Source: Lentinula raphanica (Eukaryota; Basidiomycota; Agaricomycetes; Agaricales; Omphalotaceae). From it: 64,000 nt of DNA. Each line of letters begins with the position of its first letter. Position 1 is the first letter of the stretch. This document shows positions 1 to 11,188 of this stretch, piece after piece. The DNA lies in assembly GCA_027919835.1 (NCBI GenBank), contig JANVFP010000014.1, positions 930,001 to 994,000 on the forward strand. Direction: 5' to 3'. The notes below the pieces were generated by a model. That model saw only the letters and a program-made list of their open reading frames with translations, made no database searches and was not told the origin of the DNA. A program made the translations under genes and the position numbers.

Positions 1-1122
1 TTTCGTTTGTGCTGTTTTGCTGAACAACGGTTTCTGGGACAGGTATCACACAGTGCAAGAGTTTAACAAAGGGGTGTATGATTATATTATTGCGACGGAT
101 GAGAGTGGGCTGAGAGAGAACGACGACGATGAGGACGACGATGGAGAAAACGCCGACGACAAGAAGGAGGAAGAAGACGAGGGGGATGAGGACGATGGGG
201 AAGGAGATGAGGACGGTATGGAAGAAGAGTGTAAGTGATATGCTCGTGTCCTTTCTCGCTATCTAACGTATCCTATCCTTTCCTATCATGTCCCATAGTC
301 ACGAGCACCCAGCGGGAAGAACCCACCTCACAATCCACGCCACAAACAAACCCAAACGATTCCCGTTCTTCAGACCCTCCTAACCCTTCCAACCCTTCCC
401 TAAAACGAAAACGAGGACGCGCAGAGCGGCCCTCATCCTCTTCATCCTCCTCATCCCATCTCCAAGACAAAAAACACCCCAAGCCCTCGACCTCAACTTC
501 GACTTTAAACCCCAACCCCCCAAAATCCAAATCCTCCAAAAAGAGCAACTCCTCCAAATCCTCCAAATCCTCCTCCAAGGAATACGGCGTCACGCGCGGC
601 ATCGACTTTATCGACGTCGCCTGCGTGCTCAACTTTGACCTCCCCTCCTCCTCGCGCGCGTACACCCACCGCGTCGGTCGGACGGCGCGTGCGGGTCGGA
701 CAGGGATGGCGCTGTCGTTTGTCGTTCCCTCCCCTTCGGGTGCGAGCAAGAACAAGAACGTGAACCAGAATATGAACCAGAATAGCAACAAACTCGTCGG
801 GATCCCCGGGAACGACCTTCGAGACGACGACGAGAGGGTGTTTGGTAGGATCGAGAAAGACCAAGCGGCTCGGGGGAGCAAGATCCTCGAGTACAAGTTT
901 GATATGAGACAGGTCGACGCGTTCCGGTACCGGATGGAGGACGCCTTACGGGCTGTGACGCGGGTGGCGGTGAGGGAGGCGAGGGTGAGGGAGTTGAAGG
1001 AGGAGGTGGTTAATTCTGTTAGGCTGAAGGTGGGGTTTCTGGCTCTCTATCATCCCTGGTATCCATTCTCTTTGTCTTTGTCTGGGGTTTTTTTTTGTTT
1101 CTCTTCACTCACTCCCCTCGCC

Positions 1123-1167
<45 letters not shown>

Positions 1168-1615
1168 TTCTTCCTTCCTTCTTCCTTCCCACTATCCCAC
1201 TATCCCACTATCCAGCCACTCACCTCTCCCCTCCCCCCAGGCCCACTTTGAAGACAACCCGCTCGATCTGGAATACCTCCGACACGACAAACCGCTGCAT
1301 CCGACGAGGGTACAGCCGCATATGAAGCATGTGCCGGGGTATTTGATGCCGAGGACTGCCGTCATTGCTGGTGCTGCATTGGGAGGTGGTGGTGGAGCTG
1401 GAGGAGGAACAGAGGAGGGTGCGGATGGGGATGGGGATCCACATGTGGGGTTCGTTCCGTTCAAAAAGCCCAGGACGACTCACAGCCACTTTCGTGGCGG
1501 AGGCAGAGGTGGACGAGGGAGAGCAAGTGGGAGAGGAGCCAGAGGCGGTCGCGGTGGAATTGGCGGTAGAGGAGGAAAGAAAAAGTCGGATCCGTTGAAG
1601 AGGTTTGGGAAGTGA
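1..1615 (+). CDS. DBP9: ATP-dependent RNA helicase DBP9 (DDX56-like), C-terminal part, 5' truncated by the window
   Basis: DEAD-box RNA helicase of the Dbp9/DDX56 family, which in yeast acts in the nucleolus in 60S ribosomal subunit assembly. About 444 C-terminal residues are visible. Proposed exons are 1-230, 299-1029 and 1241-1615; both introns have GT-AG ends and all phases match. The second RecA domain is recognisable from [16 protein letters not shown], an acidic Asp/Glu insertion typical of Dbp9, [17 protein letters not shown], and helicase motif [15 protein letters not shown]. The family tail follows ([38 protein letters not shown]). The C-terminus is unusually rich in Gly and Arg (RGG-like) and ends in a Lys-rich [10 protein letters not shown] Pro/Ser/Lys-rich insertion of roughly 90 residues separates the acidic stretch from the RGIDF motif. 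The N-terminal Q-motif, Walker A and DEAD box lie outside the window. Confidence 0.92.
1122..1213 (+). repeat. CTTT microsatellite followed by short pyrimidine repeats, inside DBP9 intron 2
   Basis: About eleven CTTT units (roughly 1122-1166) run into TTCC-type repeats and then three copies of ACTATCCC. They lie inside the 211-bp intron between DBP9 exons 2 and 3, which makes it much longer than the other introns in the window (mostly 50-65 bp). The tract is a strong polypyrimidine run on the coding strand, ahead of the acceptor at 1240. Confidence 0.9.
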
Positions 1616-1949
1616 TGAATCGATATATCGATATATCGATGTCGATAAGCGCTTAAGCAATTGAGGTGGTGTTCATTGATGCAATCTACGTTGCTCATGA
1701 AATTTTTTTTGCTTCGTTCTGTTCGATTGAAGGAACATACCTTGCCCCCCCCCCCTTCGAAAGCAACTATCTCATTCTCAATGTCTGTGTTACATACAAT
1801 ATGCTCGGCGCTCAAGCTCAACAGTCAAAGCGAGAAATTTCTGGGGGCCGGAAGCGACAGCCGGTTGGGACAGTTGTATGACTTAAACGTGTATAGTGAA
1901 GCTTTGTTTCCATCCAGTTTCGTTTCATTGTCGGTTGCAATCTGTTTAA
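1616..1949. other. 3' flank of DBP9, no gene seen
   Basis: Holds the DBP9 3' flank. A CGATATATCGAT-type palindromic run lies at about 1619-1640 directly after the stop codon. A C homopolymer of more than ten bases lies near 1745. ORFs here lack family similarity or coding character. Confidence 0.6.
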
Positions 1950-4450
1950 CCTTGACGCCCGTTTCTCAGCCCTTGCTCAGCTCCACTCGTCGCGTTCTCG
2001 TTCTCGTCATCATCGTCATTCCGTCGGTGCCGACGACGACGAGTTTGATTTCTCCGATATCATCAGGATTATGATGATGATCCTCAGTGTTTCCTTGACT
2101 TTTGATTCTTCACCGACTACGAACGACGAGGGCGATGAACACTGGCTTCCATTGGGTCATCATTCATATTAGTGGTCCAACTTTGACCGAATGTTTCTAG
2201 GCATCTGTGGTCTTTGGATTTTCCAAACGTTGTCCGAGGTTGAACGTTGATTTTTGGTTTGGGGGGAATTCTGCGGGTGACTGTTTCTCTGGTGTGGCCA
2301 AGGTTGAAGCTTGAAGCTTGAAGATTCAAGAGAACACTTGACGAGGGGGGTTGCGGAGTCGTGGATTCGTTTGCAGGTACGAGTCTGATATTCCCTTTAT
2401 TCCTTCCTTCCCCCTTCTTGGGCGACAAGTCTGATTTTTTACAGTGTTGTTCTCGAATCTCAACTCAAACTCCGAGTGGACGAGTACCGTTTCTCAGCAC
2501 AACGGTTCTGGAGAAGTTTGCCTCGGCTCCCCCGACCTCAACGAGTCCTATCCGATATGGTAAAACGACGTCGACGGTGGCGATCACCGGGCTTTTCTTG
2601 TACTTGGTCGAGTCATGAACTGGGCAGCTATATCTCAAAGGCCCCCCCGATGTTTCTAGAATCTAGGCTCTTTGGGGTTTTGTGAGAGCTGCCAGCGTTC
2701 AAGGGTGGATCATCATTGGATTGGGGAAACTCCGCAATTCCAGTCTCTTGCGATCCTCTCTGGTCTGCCCGAGGTTGAAGAGAACTTATGAGGGGCTTAC
2801 AGAGACCGTCTTGTCAGTGGCCAAGACGGGGATTACAGACTTTACAGTACGCCCGATATTTCTTCATTCGAATCAATTTGACTCATTCCAAAAAAAACGG
2901 GTGAAACTTGTCGACAGCCTGAGAGGTGGAAAGGAAAAAAAAAACGTCGGATCCGTTGAAGAGGTTTGGGGGAGGTGATAAAAGTGGACATTCGATTGTG
3001 GGCCCGTAGTTGATAATGATTGGTGAATCGGTGCAAGTCTACTTGTGTCTTGTGTTCAATGTGTGGGAGGCTCATGATCAGCTGGGCTTTGGGATCGGGA
3101 ACTCTGCAGGTTGAAGAGAAGACGAAGGCTCGCATACTACTTGCAGAGGGATTTCAGCCGATGATTCTTCACCTCGAATCATTCGAACTCATGCTGGAAA
3201 CGGTAAGCTTGTTGACCAACTTGATTTGTGTCTCGACCCAAACTCCATTTCTCGAATCTCAGCTTACCCAGCTCCGACTTGTCGTGCTCGTGCTCGTCGG
3301 TGCCGACACGACGATTCCTCCGATATCATCATTATGATCATGATGTTTCTTTCATGATTAATCTTGATGCTTCTTCAACAACTAGTACAAACCACGACCC
3401 CACAAACTTGACGATCCAACCGGCCTCTTCTCTTGTGTCACGCTAGTGGTCGAGTCATGGAGTCATGGACTGGCAGCCAAATTTCAACAGCCGATATGTC
3501 TAGGCTCTTTGGATTTTTGAAACCTCAATTGGGAGCTCTGTATTACCGTTCTTTGCTATTCTCTAGTTTGCCTCGGAGGTTGAAGACTCGGAGAAGACGA
3601 AGCTCGCATACTACAAGTTATCTTGCAAGGGGAATTTCGGTACGCCGACATAGCGTCCACGAATTCGAGGCCCACTGGCTTCTTGAAAGTTCTCTCGGGG
3701 TATGGTCGATTCATGAACTGGCAACTAAACTGCCAGCAGCCAGATCCCAACGGCCGATGTCTCTAGGCTTTCTGGATTTTTGGGTCCTGTCCGAGGTGCA
3801 ATGAGTTGTGCATTGGGAATCTGCCAGCGGCCACATACCATTCTTTGAGTTTACCAAGGTTCCAACTTGGGCTGAAGATTGAAGAGAAGGGACGAGGTTT
3901 CCATCGTCACATTCATTCGCAAAGGGATTTCAATACGGCCGGTGTCACTTCTTCGCTCGTATACTAATTGCGGTATGTCATTCTAGAAACCCTCGCCTCA
4001 AACTTGTCGACCAATGCGGGTGTTGTCTCAACTTGAATCCCGTTTCTCACCATGTCCAGCTGAGAGCTCCTCATCGTTCACGTCATCGTCGGTGCCGACT
4101 CAATGATTCCTCCGACACAGTGCTGTTTCATGATCTTCAGCGTCCACGAAGTCGACGGTCGCTACTTCTCTCGGGCTTTGATCGAGTCATGAACTGGCAG
4201 CTAAATTTCAAAGCCGATGTTAAGGTTTCGAGGCTCTTTAGATTTTTGGAAGCTGTGAGTCGAGCTGCATTTTGCGTTGGGAATTCTGTATACCGTTCTT
4301 TACTAGTTCGCCAAGGCTGAAGAGAAGACGAGGTGATACATGTACATCTCTTGCAAGGAGATTTCAGTCCGTCCGATATTTTCTTCACTCGAATTATTCG
4401 AATCGTTCTAGAAATGGTAAACTTGTCGACAGTCTGATTTGTGTGTCTCG
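1950..4450. repeat. Block of decayed, irregularly spaced repeats
   Basis: Several modules recur in diverged form. Module A contains GTCGGTGCCGAC and sits near 2023, 3296 and 4088, each time followed by a TCCTCCGATATCATCA-like stretch or a remnant of it. Module B begins TCGAGTCATGAACTGG or a variant and runs into a TCTAGGCTCTTTGGATTTTT stretch; copies lie near 2607, 3448, 3704 and 4182, with a partial one near 2190. A GTTGAAGAGAAGACGA-like stretch and CTTGTCGACnnnnTGATTTGTGTCTCGAC also recur. Spacing is uneven (about 250 to 1,270 bp), so this is a worn complex duplication, not a fresh satellite. No convincing coding frame crosses it. Confidence 0.7.
2921..2983 (+). pseudogene. Displaced copy of the DBP9 3' coding tail
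   Basis: The stretch AGAGGTGGAAAGGA, an A-run, then CGTCGGATCCGTTGAAGAGG and TTTGGG closely matches the last codons of DBP9 at about 1569-1618 (AGAGGAGGAAAG, then TCGGATCCGTTGAAGAGG). It lies about 1.35 kb downstream, with no helicase sequence before it. Module A follows each copy at a similar distance (about 350-440 bp), so the fragment and its flank were probably duplicated together. It has no coding potential of its own. Confidence 0.75.
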
Positions 4451-7038
4451 ACTTTCTACTTCAGGCGCTATTCTTGCAAGACGACGAGTTTGCGCTGCTC
4501 CAGATTCACATGAACTGACTGTTGAAATGAAATGCAAGCATGATTTCATAACGGCCCAAAGGCTCAAGCGCTCAAGTAATTACACTGATGTGTACTCGGA
4601 TTTTGATTTGCATACTATCTCCGTCTTGCTCCCTCAAGTTCAACTTTTCCTTTTTGACATCACCATCGATAACCCAGTTCTAGATCCCCTTCAACGACCT
4701 CCTCCGACTGAAGAGATCAGAGTCACATCTGCCAGTGACATTCCTCCTGTGCACAGATATCCGTATAGAAGCGTGCACGCAAGTGTTTCATTCAACCAGT
4801 TCATTCCTCCGCAGAGATAGTACAAGTCTTCCCATGCCCGGCAACGGTCGACGTTTATTTCCGCGACCGCGAATGAAGCGCCTGGCCAGACGCCAGACAG
4901 CGAAGACACACACCGAAAGGAAACAAGTGAGAAGTTGGAGTTGGATGTATGAAATGTATGCTCACTCACACATTCATTCCCATGTTGGCCGGCGAGGAAA
5001 AGAACACACTCAGGAGCAAGGAAGAGGCGGAAAGAGAACTTGGATCGTTTGAGGAAAGTACAAGATGAAGCAGTGGTGTAAACCAATACCAATACTCGAA
5101 GTTCCGACAAAGTTGGCTCGATTGAATGTTGTGTCTCTTGCCATCCTGTTTCGATGCTACTTACTACCACCGGCTCCAATACTAATGCAGACACCAGTTG
5201 GTATAACTACACTTTTTTTGAGTTGGGGCTTGTCACAAACTGGTCGAGTCGCGGTTATGTGCCGTTCGGCGGTAGTGTATACCGGATCCGTCTCGAGAGA
5301 TATCTCTCAGCCCCCCTTGGGTTTGTTTCTCTCTGTCGTTAGTCTGTCATTTGTATGTGCCCTGGTTACAGAGACGACGCACCAATTTTCATTCGAAATT
5401 ACTATGTTCGCCTGTAAGTAGTGCGTGAGTTGAGAACTGGCAGAGTTTCCAAGTTTTAAGTTTCACCCTTCATCCTCGTCAGGTCCTGCTGCAGCTGACC
5501 AGCGATAGCTGAGAAGCTGAGTTCTCGGTAACTCTCAGCCCAGCAGTCATTCTGTGGCGTTACTCTTTAGGAAACCTTCCAACCCCGCACAATTGCAATC
5601 ATGGGTCACTCGGTCAGCTCAGCACGAGCGCCTGTGAGCCTGGGTCTTGGCCAGTTTCAGGTTTGGCAGACGATAGTCTTCGAATCCCTTTGTAACACGC
5701 AACGATTGTGACAGACCTCAAGAGCCCAGCGTCTTTGGGAGAACGTAGGAACTTGGAAGCACTCGTAATGACAGGATCGGCGGGGAGTTGTCCGCCTTGT
5801 GCCTGGTCTGAGTAGATCAAAATTCTGCATCTCTTCTCCAGACCGTCAAATTCCTCACCAAAGTTACTTTTGCCTTTGGAAAATCTACGAAGATAGAGCT
5901 CTTTAGTTTGATCAACCCAGAAAGCGACAACATGTTAGGCTACCGCCTGATGGAATGAGTACAGTTGAATGTACCGAATATTACAAGCTCATGCGAATAA
6001 CTTTTTTACACTGACGACCGATTCGGACTTGGGATATACTTACTCGAATTGATTTTGTGCCTTTCCTGCTTCTTTTCTTCCCTTTTTTGCTTTGGACTCC
6101 TGAAGAATGGATGATTAGATCGTGCAAAATTCCTCGGAGTCTGCTAGACCGGTACATCCACGGAGCTCTCCTTCTTTCTGGGGTGCAAAGATGCATTGCC
6201 CGGCGGTTTGAAAATCCTCAGACAGAAGAAAGAGAGAGAAAATACTTGGAGAGGCTGCTGTTTTATCAAACTTGAGGGCATACCGCCATATCACTGTATT
6301 ATTCACAGTACATCGGTGGCGTATACGTCCCAAGTTTATGTGATCAGATTACGCTCATCCGTGGAATGACGCACTGGTGCCGACAAACGATGGATAAGCT
6401 TGGCCGAGGTTGCTCATGCATCACAGGCTGAACCTACGCCGCAGAAGCGTCCCCTCCAGAAGAAGACTGTGCTCACACATGACAGAATCCAGATTGACCT
6501 ATGTACTAACCTGTCTGAACCAGGCAACACTCAATCTCCTCCTTTGGAACAGATACTTGATCTCGCCCCTGAGAAACCTGAATGAAGTGGTCTTCGATTT
6601 CCTTCGATACCAGGCAACGGATTAAACACCCCCGTGTCTACTCGGTGTGAACTGAAGGTCCCTCCACGCTGGACAAAAGTCCGGTTCTTGATGATGCATT
6701 CGGATAGAGAAAGAAGGCGCGTCACGAGAAATAGGACAGGAGTTCTTCGAATAAATCTATTACTTGCCCAGACCATACGAATTCAGGACTAGAGGTCAAT
6801 CAAGTCAGTAACGATATCGAAGTTAGCGCCAAATTCTTGAGCTTGGGTTCCTTCTCTTCACTTACTTAAATGAAGTGTGTGTGGTAAGATTGAGGCACAA
6901 CTCACAGTACCTCAAACCCTCCTCTTATCAAGCCTGAACCTGATCCCTTTATCTACCCCAGCGTTCGCCAATCCCTTTCGACGAAAACCCCCCTACCTCT
7001 CATTCAAAAGATCGACCAGAAACATTCGATCCTCAAAG
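4451..7038. other. Gene-free stretch
   Basis: No coding region recognised. The ORFs are short, overlap on both strands and lack intron-consistent structure or familiar motifs. The last part, from about 6840, is the upstream region of the kinase gene. It contains an in-frame upstream ATG at 6877 that would extend the kinase N-terminus by 54 residues; see the kinase entry for why the later start is preferred. Confidence 0.5.
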
Positions 7039-8802
7039 ATGACAAGCGCTATGAACTACGTGAGTGTATACCGATTATCATCATCGAAATCACTCACAGA
7101 TATCCCAAACGTCCGACAGTGCTATTACGCCACGGATAACCACAAACATCAACTTGGACATTTCCGCCTGGACTACTCGGACCTGAGCGGAAGCGACTCG
7201 GAGACCATTTCCTCATCCACCATGACCTCCTCATCACATTCATCATCAAACGTCCTCCCCCGCAGAATGGACCTCGTCGACCTCGACATGGTCAAAATCA
7301 TCAACACCGGAGGCAGCGGGAAAGTCTATCTCGTTCGAGATAAAGTTGACCGCCAGCATTTGGCTCTGAAGGTTATCCCCAAATCAAGAAACATCTTCCA
7401 CTGTAATAGGACAAAAGTCACTACGGAGAAGGATATTCACGCCTTCCTGACGATGGAAAGTGACGATTTTGTCTTACCACTTGTCGCGACATGGTGCGAT
7501 AGAGAAAACTACTATCTTGCTTCGGTATATCTTTCGTCTCCATTTGATTCGAGGAAGAACTGACGCGTTTTCGATCAGGAATACATTCCTGGAGGCGATC
7601 TTGCACTGCGGATAATGCAGCAACGTACTTTCGATGAAATCGAAGCTCGATTCTACATCGCAGAGCTAGTAAGTTTCATAACATGATTGCACTCCTCTTG
7701 AGGACTCACCTTCTCTTCAGATCGTGGCTCTGGAGCGCTTACACGCACGCAAAGTCATCCACCGCGACATCAAACCGAGCAATATCCTCATCCGACCCGA
7801 TGGCCACATCGTTCTAGCCGATTTTGGTATATCAAAACAGTTTTTAGACCACAACGACTATTCAGATGATTCCTTCTACACCGACTCTGATGTTACCACA
7901 AACTCTAGTCGATGCAGTTCGGCGTTGGAAGCGTGTCATAGACTCGGGATCGATATCAATGTCGCTTCCTCTTCGAGTGGTTTAGACGCCTCGGCGTATA
8001 TGACCAGCGATGATTGCGGTACACCATACTTCATGTCGCCTGAGCAGCATCGTGGCGACAGGTATTCATTCGAAGTAGACTATTGGGCCGTGGGTGTGAT
8101 CCTGTACAGGATGGTCACAGGAAAGGTAACATCGAGAATATTCTTCCTGAGAGTATGTTGATCTGACAAGGATTCCAGATGCCTTTCGGAGACTGTGCGA
8201 TGAACAAAGGACAGATTGCACGAAGTGTGCTCGAAGACGATGTCTCCTTTGTCGGCCATTCGAGTACAATCTCGATGGTCACACAAGACTTCATCCTCGG
8301 TTTGCTAGCGAAAGATCCATGCGATCGACTACATCCATCCGAAATCCGAAAAGACCCATTCTTCTATGGAATGTGAGTCATTAACTCTCCTTCTATCTGT
8401 GTCATCGAACTTGCAACTCACTTATTCGCTTTTCATCTTATCCTTATCTCACACAGTGACTGGGCATCAGTAGAGAATCGCAACCTAAAAGCGCCTTGGC
8501 TACCATATGTAGCACCTATCCCAAAACAATCCCGCGCGATCTTTGCCGGATACCGAGAACTTTCACCGATTACCACCTGCTACGAAGACGTTTCGGCGAA
8601 TGCGTTCACTTGGTATAGCCCATATGCTCGTTTGCGACATGCTAGAGCTCTTAATTCGTCGACTCGTGGTGGACACAAGGACGGATCTTCGCCTGTATTT
8701 GATGCACGATGGAAATCATGGCTTCGGACCGTGTTTTGCACGAGGAATGATGGAAAAAGCAACTCGAGGAGGAAGCGAGAAAAGGGATGGATTGCAGCGT
8801 AG
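7039..8802 (+). CDS. AGC-like serine/threonine protein kinase with a long activation-loop insertion
   Basis: Predicted 506-residue protein kinase. Proposed exons: 7039-7524, 7579-7668, 7721-8125, 8179-8372 and 8457-8802, all GT-AG with matching phases. Kinase landmarks: glycine loop TGGSGKVY (90-97), ATP-binding Lys in LALKVI (111), catalytic HRDIKPSN (206-213), ADFG (225-228), CGTPYF (291-296) and the APE-like SPEQ. The order resembles AGC kinases. About 62 Ser/Asp-rich residues separate DFG from CGTPYF, where this family usually has about 20. The first 75 residues are Ser-rich and probably disordered. The C-terminal extension lacks an obvious FxxF hydrophobic motif. The start at 7039 follows a purine-rich context; an in-frame ATG at 6877 is possible, but the 54 extra residues look untranslated. 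Substrate and pathway cannot be inferred. Confidence 0.88.
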
Positions 8803-9529
8803 ACTTTTGACTGGATGGACCTGATATATGAGTCGAGCATTAGAAACATCGCAATTCTTGTATTATAGACAGACGGACATAACAACAGGATCTACCCACA
8901 AAAACCTTCTTATGTGTTGTTTCGTTCGATATTCAATGACATTTTCCGAGAAATCAGCCTGGCTTCCTCGAGCAAGTGAGACTGACCATAGGGCTCCGAC
9001 ATCTGGATGCTGGACGAAGCTGGAAGACGTGAAGCGAATGTGAAGCACTAGAGGGAACTTGGATAGATATAGGACGTCAGATGGTGACGAGCGCATGGTC
9101 AATCGAGAAGACATCCTAGGTGGTTCCCCGGTGGTTCCATGCCAGCTGCTCGGAGGGCAATACACGTGGTGAATGTTGAAGGCAAGCTGCGCGATACGAT
9201 GATCATTGTTCACCGACACGAGGCGCCGAGGCGCTTATTTGTCTAACTTCATCACTGCCGTCACATTTCTCCTTTACTTTGATTTGACCTGGGTGCCCGC
9301 AAGTAAGGGTTCGTCGAGCTACTCCATTTCGTCCTGGATTCTGTGAAGCTGCATAAGAGGTATCATTTGCAAGAACGAACATACTAGGGTATATACACAA
9401 TCGAATACTTTTTACACTACTCCAATTTCACCAGGATCAGCGTAGTAAATGGGCTAAACGATACAAAATACAAGGACTGGGAAGATGTGAAGAACGAAGA
9501 GCAGCATGCAAAATAGAGCTAGTGAAGGC
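8803..9529. other. Intergenic between two convergent genes
   Basis: Lies between the stop of the kinase (plus) and the stop of the Kex2-repeat gene (minus), so it should hold both 3' flanks. The ORFs seen on both strands are short and have no recognisable features. Confidence 0.55.
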
Positions 9530-10518
9530 TTATAGACCAGTGAGACCATCGACAGTGCTACCGACACCATCGACGACGTTTCCAGCAGTGGTGACAACTC
9601 CATCAACAACACCGGTGGCTGTAGATGTAAGATCTCCAACCAGACCATCGCGTTTGAGACCAGTGAGGTTATCGACAGTTGAACCAACGCCGTTCACAAC
9701 ATTTCCAACGGTGTCAACGGCCCCATCAACGATTCCAGTCGCAGTAGAGGTTAAACCCTCGACAAGACCGTCCCGCTTAAGTCCAGTAAGACCGTCAACT
9801 GTTGAGCCGACACCGTTCACAACATCACCAACAGTGGTTACGACACCATCTACGATGCCAGTGGCAGTTGATGTGAGGCCTCCGACAAGACCAGTAGAGG
9901 AAGAGGAAGAAGAGGAAGTCGAGTTAGCAGAAGTGGAATTGTCGTCTCGTCTCTTGAGGCCAGTGAGGCCGTCAACAGTACTCCCAACGCCATTGACGAC
10001 GTTCCCGGCAGTGTCGACAGCTCCGTCGACGATTCCGGTGGCAGTAGTTGTGACTCCACTGACAAGGCCATCACGCTTGAGACCAATAACGGTGTCGACG
10101 GTCGAACCGACTCCGTTCACAACACCGCCGACAGTGTCGACAGTGCCGTCGACAATTCCAGTTGCAGTGGACGTAAGACCGCCGACAAGGCCATCACGCT
10201 TCTTGAGGCCAGTGAGGCCATCAACAGTCGCACCAACACCGTTGACGACGTTTCCGACAGTGGAGACAGCGCCGTCGAGGATTCTAGTTGCGGTATCCGT
10301 TAACCCGCCTACTAGACCGACTGAAGCAGAGGCGGTTGCGGTACTAGAGGAAGCAGATACACTGGCAGTGGCATCGCGTTGGCCCTAGAAGAAAGGTAAC
10401 ATTGAGACAAACCGGATTCGAGTTATCTTTGAGATGGACTCACAAGGGGTGCAGCGTCCACCGAAGAGAGCGCCAGCGCGATAGAAAGAATATGGATGAG
10501 AGTACTTGAAGAGTACAT
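9530..10518 (-). CDS. Secreted Kex2-site repeat protein, six about 40-residue repeats
   Basis: Predicted 309-residue secreted protein. Exon 1 is 10444-10518 (25 residues, a signal peptide ending DAAPL), then a 59-bp phase-0 intron and exon 2 9530-10384. The mature part has six near-identical repeats of about 40 residues. Typical blocks are DGLVGGLTSTATGIVDG and VVNGVGSTVDGLTGLKR. Five copies end in LKR, LKKR or LKRR, the dibasic pattern cut by Kex2 in the Golgi; the last copy ends GLTGL at the stop. A Ser/Asn-rich spacer precedes repeat 4. The repeats are Gly/Val/Thr-rich, without Cys or aromatics. Architecture matches fungal Kex2-processed repeat proteins such as the Ustilago maydis repellent Rep1; similarity is in layout only, and the peptides' function is unknown. 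A relative with the same intron position lies at 20004-20678. Confidence 0.85.
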
Positions 10519-10697
10519 GTTGACGCTGAATTTGGTTTGAGAAAGTGGTTTGAGTGTAGAGTGCTGTTAAAGACAGGAGGGTTCCACTCGAGATGGTGGG
10601 ATACACGGGAGAGGTAGAGAACGAATGTGGTGACCTAGAGAGGTTCAAAGAGTCAAAAGACGGATATGAGTGGGGAATTTCCGTCCAAGGAGGATGC

Positions 10698-10705
10698 TTT
10701 AAATA
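10698..10705 (-). promoter_or_regulatory. TATA-like box upstream of the Kex2-repeat gene
   Basis: Minus-strand TATTTAAA, about 180 bp upstream of the start codon at 10518. Placement is plausible for a fungal core promoter with a 5' leader of about 150 nt, but no transcript evidence is available. Confidence 0.35.
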
Positions 10706-11188
10706 TGCCCCAAGGCATGCCAAGGGTCAGCCTGGATCAACATGGGTGCGGAGGTTCGTTGAATGATTTCGTGGCGGAACATGGAGCAAATTGGAGCACG
10801 CTGGAGCTGGCCCATCAACGAATCTGTTGGGATTTTTTGGAAGACGTGTTCGTTTCCAAGGGAGTAGTCAAGGTAGAAATTTGTTCAACAGAATCGGAGG
10901 TGGGACCAGGTTCAACCAACTCAGTTCTGTTGGAGCATACGGTGGAGCTTTGGGAAAAACATTCAAATATTCAGACGGTTAGAATACAATCGTTAACGAT
11001 CAGTCCCAAGTTCCAACTGCCAATCATGCGTTGCATCGAATTAGACGCCTAGAAATCAGGATGGTACATACAGAGGTATCGGAATTAGGGAGGGGATGGG
11101 CTTTGATAGGACTAAGTTGAACCAGCAGAGCTTGAAGCAAATGTTTTCAGGAATTGGAGGAGGAAACAGCGAAGAGTGAGGTCAAACC

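Noticed and set aside
273..896. 207-codon minus-strand frame rich in Glu, Leu and Arg
   Set aside because: Antisense to DBP9 exon 2; no family match.
7060..7099. Possible 40-bp intron GTGAGT...CACAG near the kinase start
   Set aside because: It would shift the frame away from the kinase domain and is below the usual intron length here.
9522..10388. 288-codon open frame on the plus strand, rich in Pro/Ser/Thr/Val repeats
   Set aside because: It is the antisense of the Kex2-repeat gene; the repeat period comes from the minus-strand protein, which has the signal peptide, intron and KR sites.
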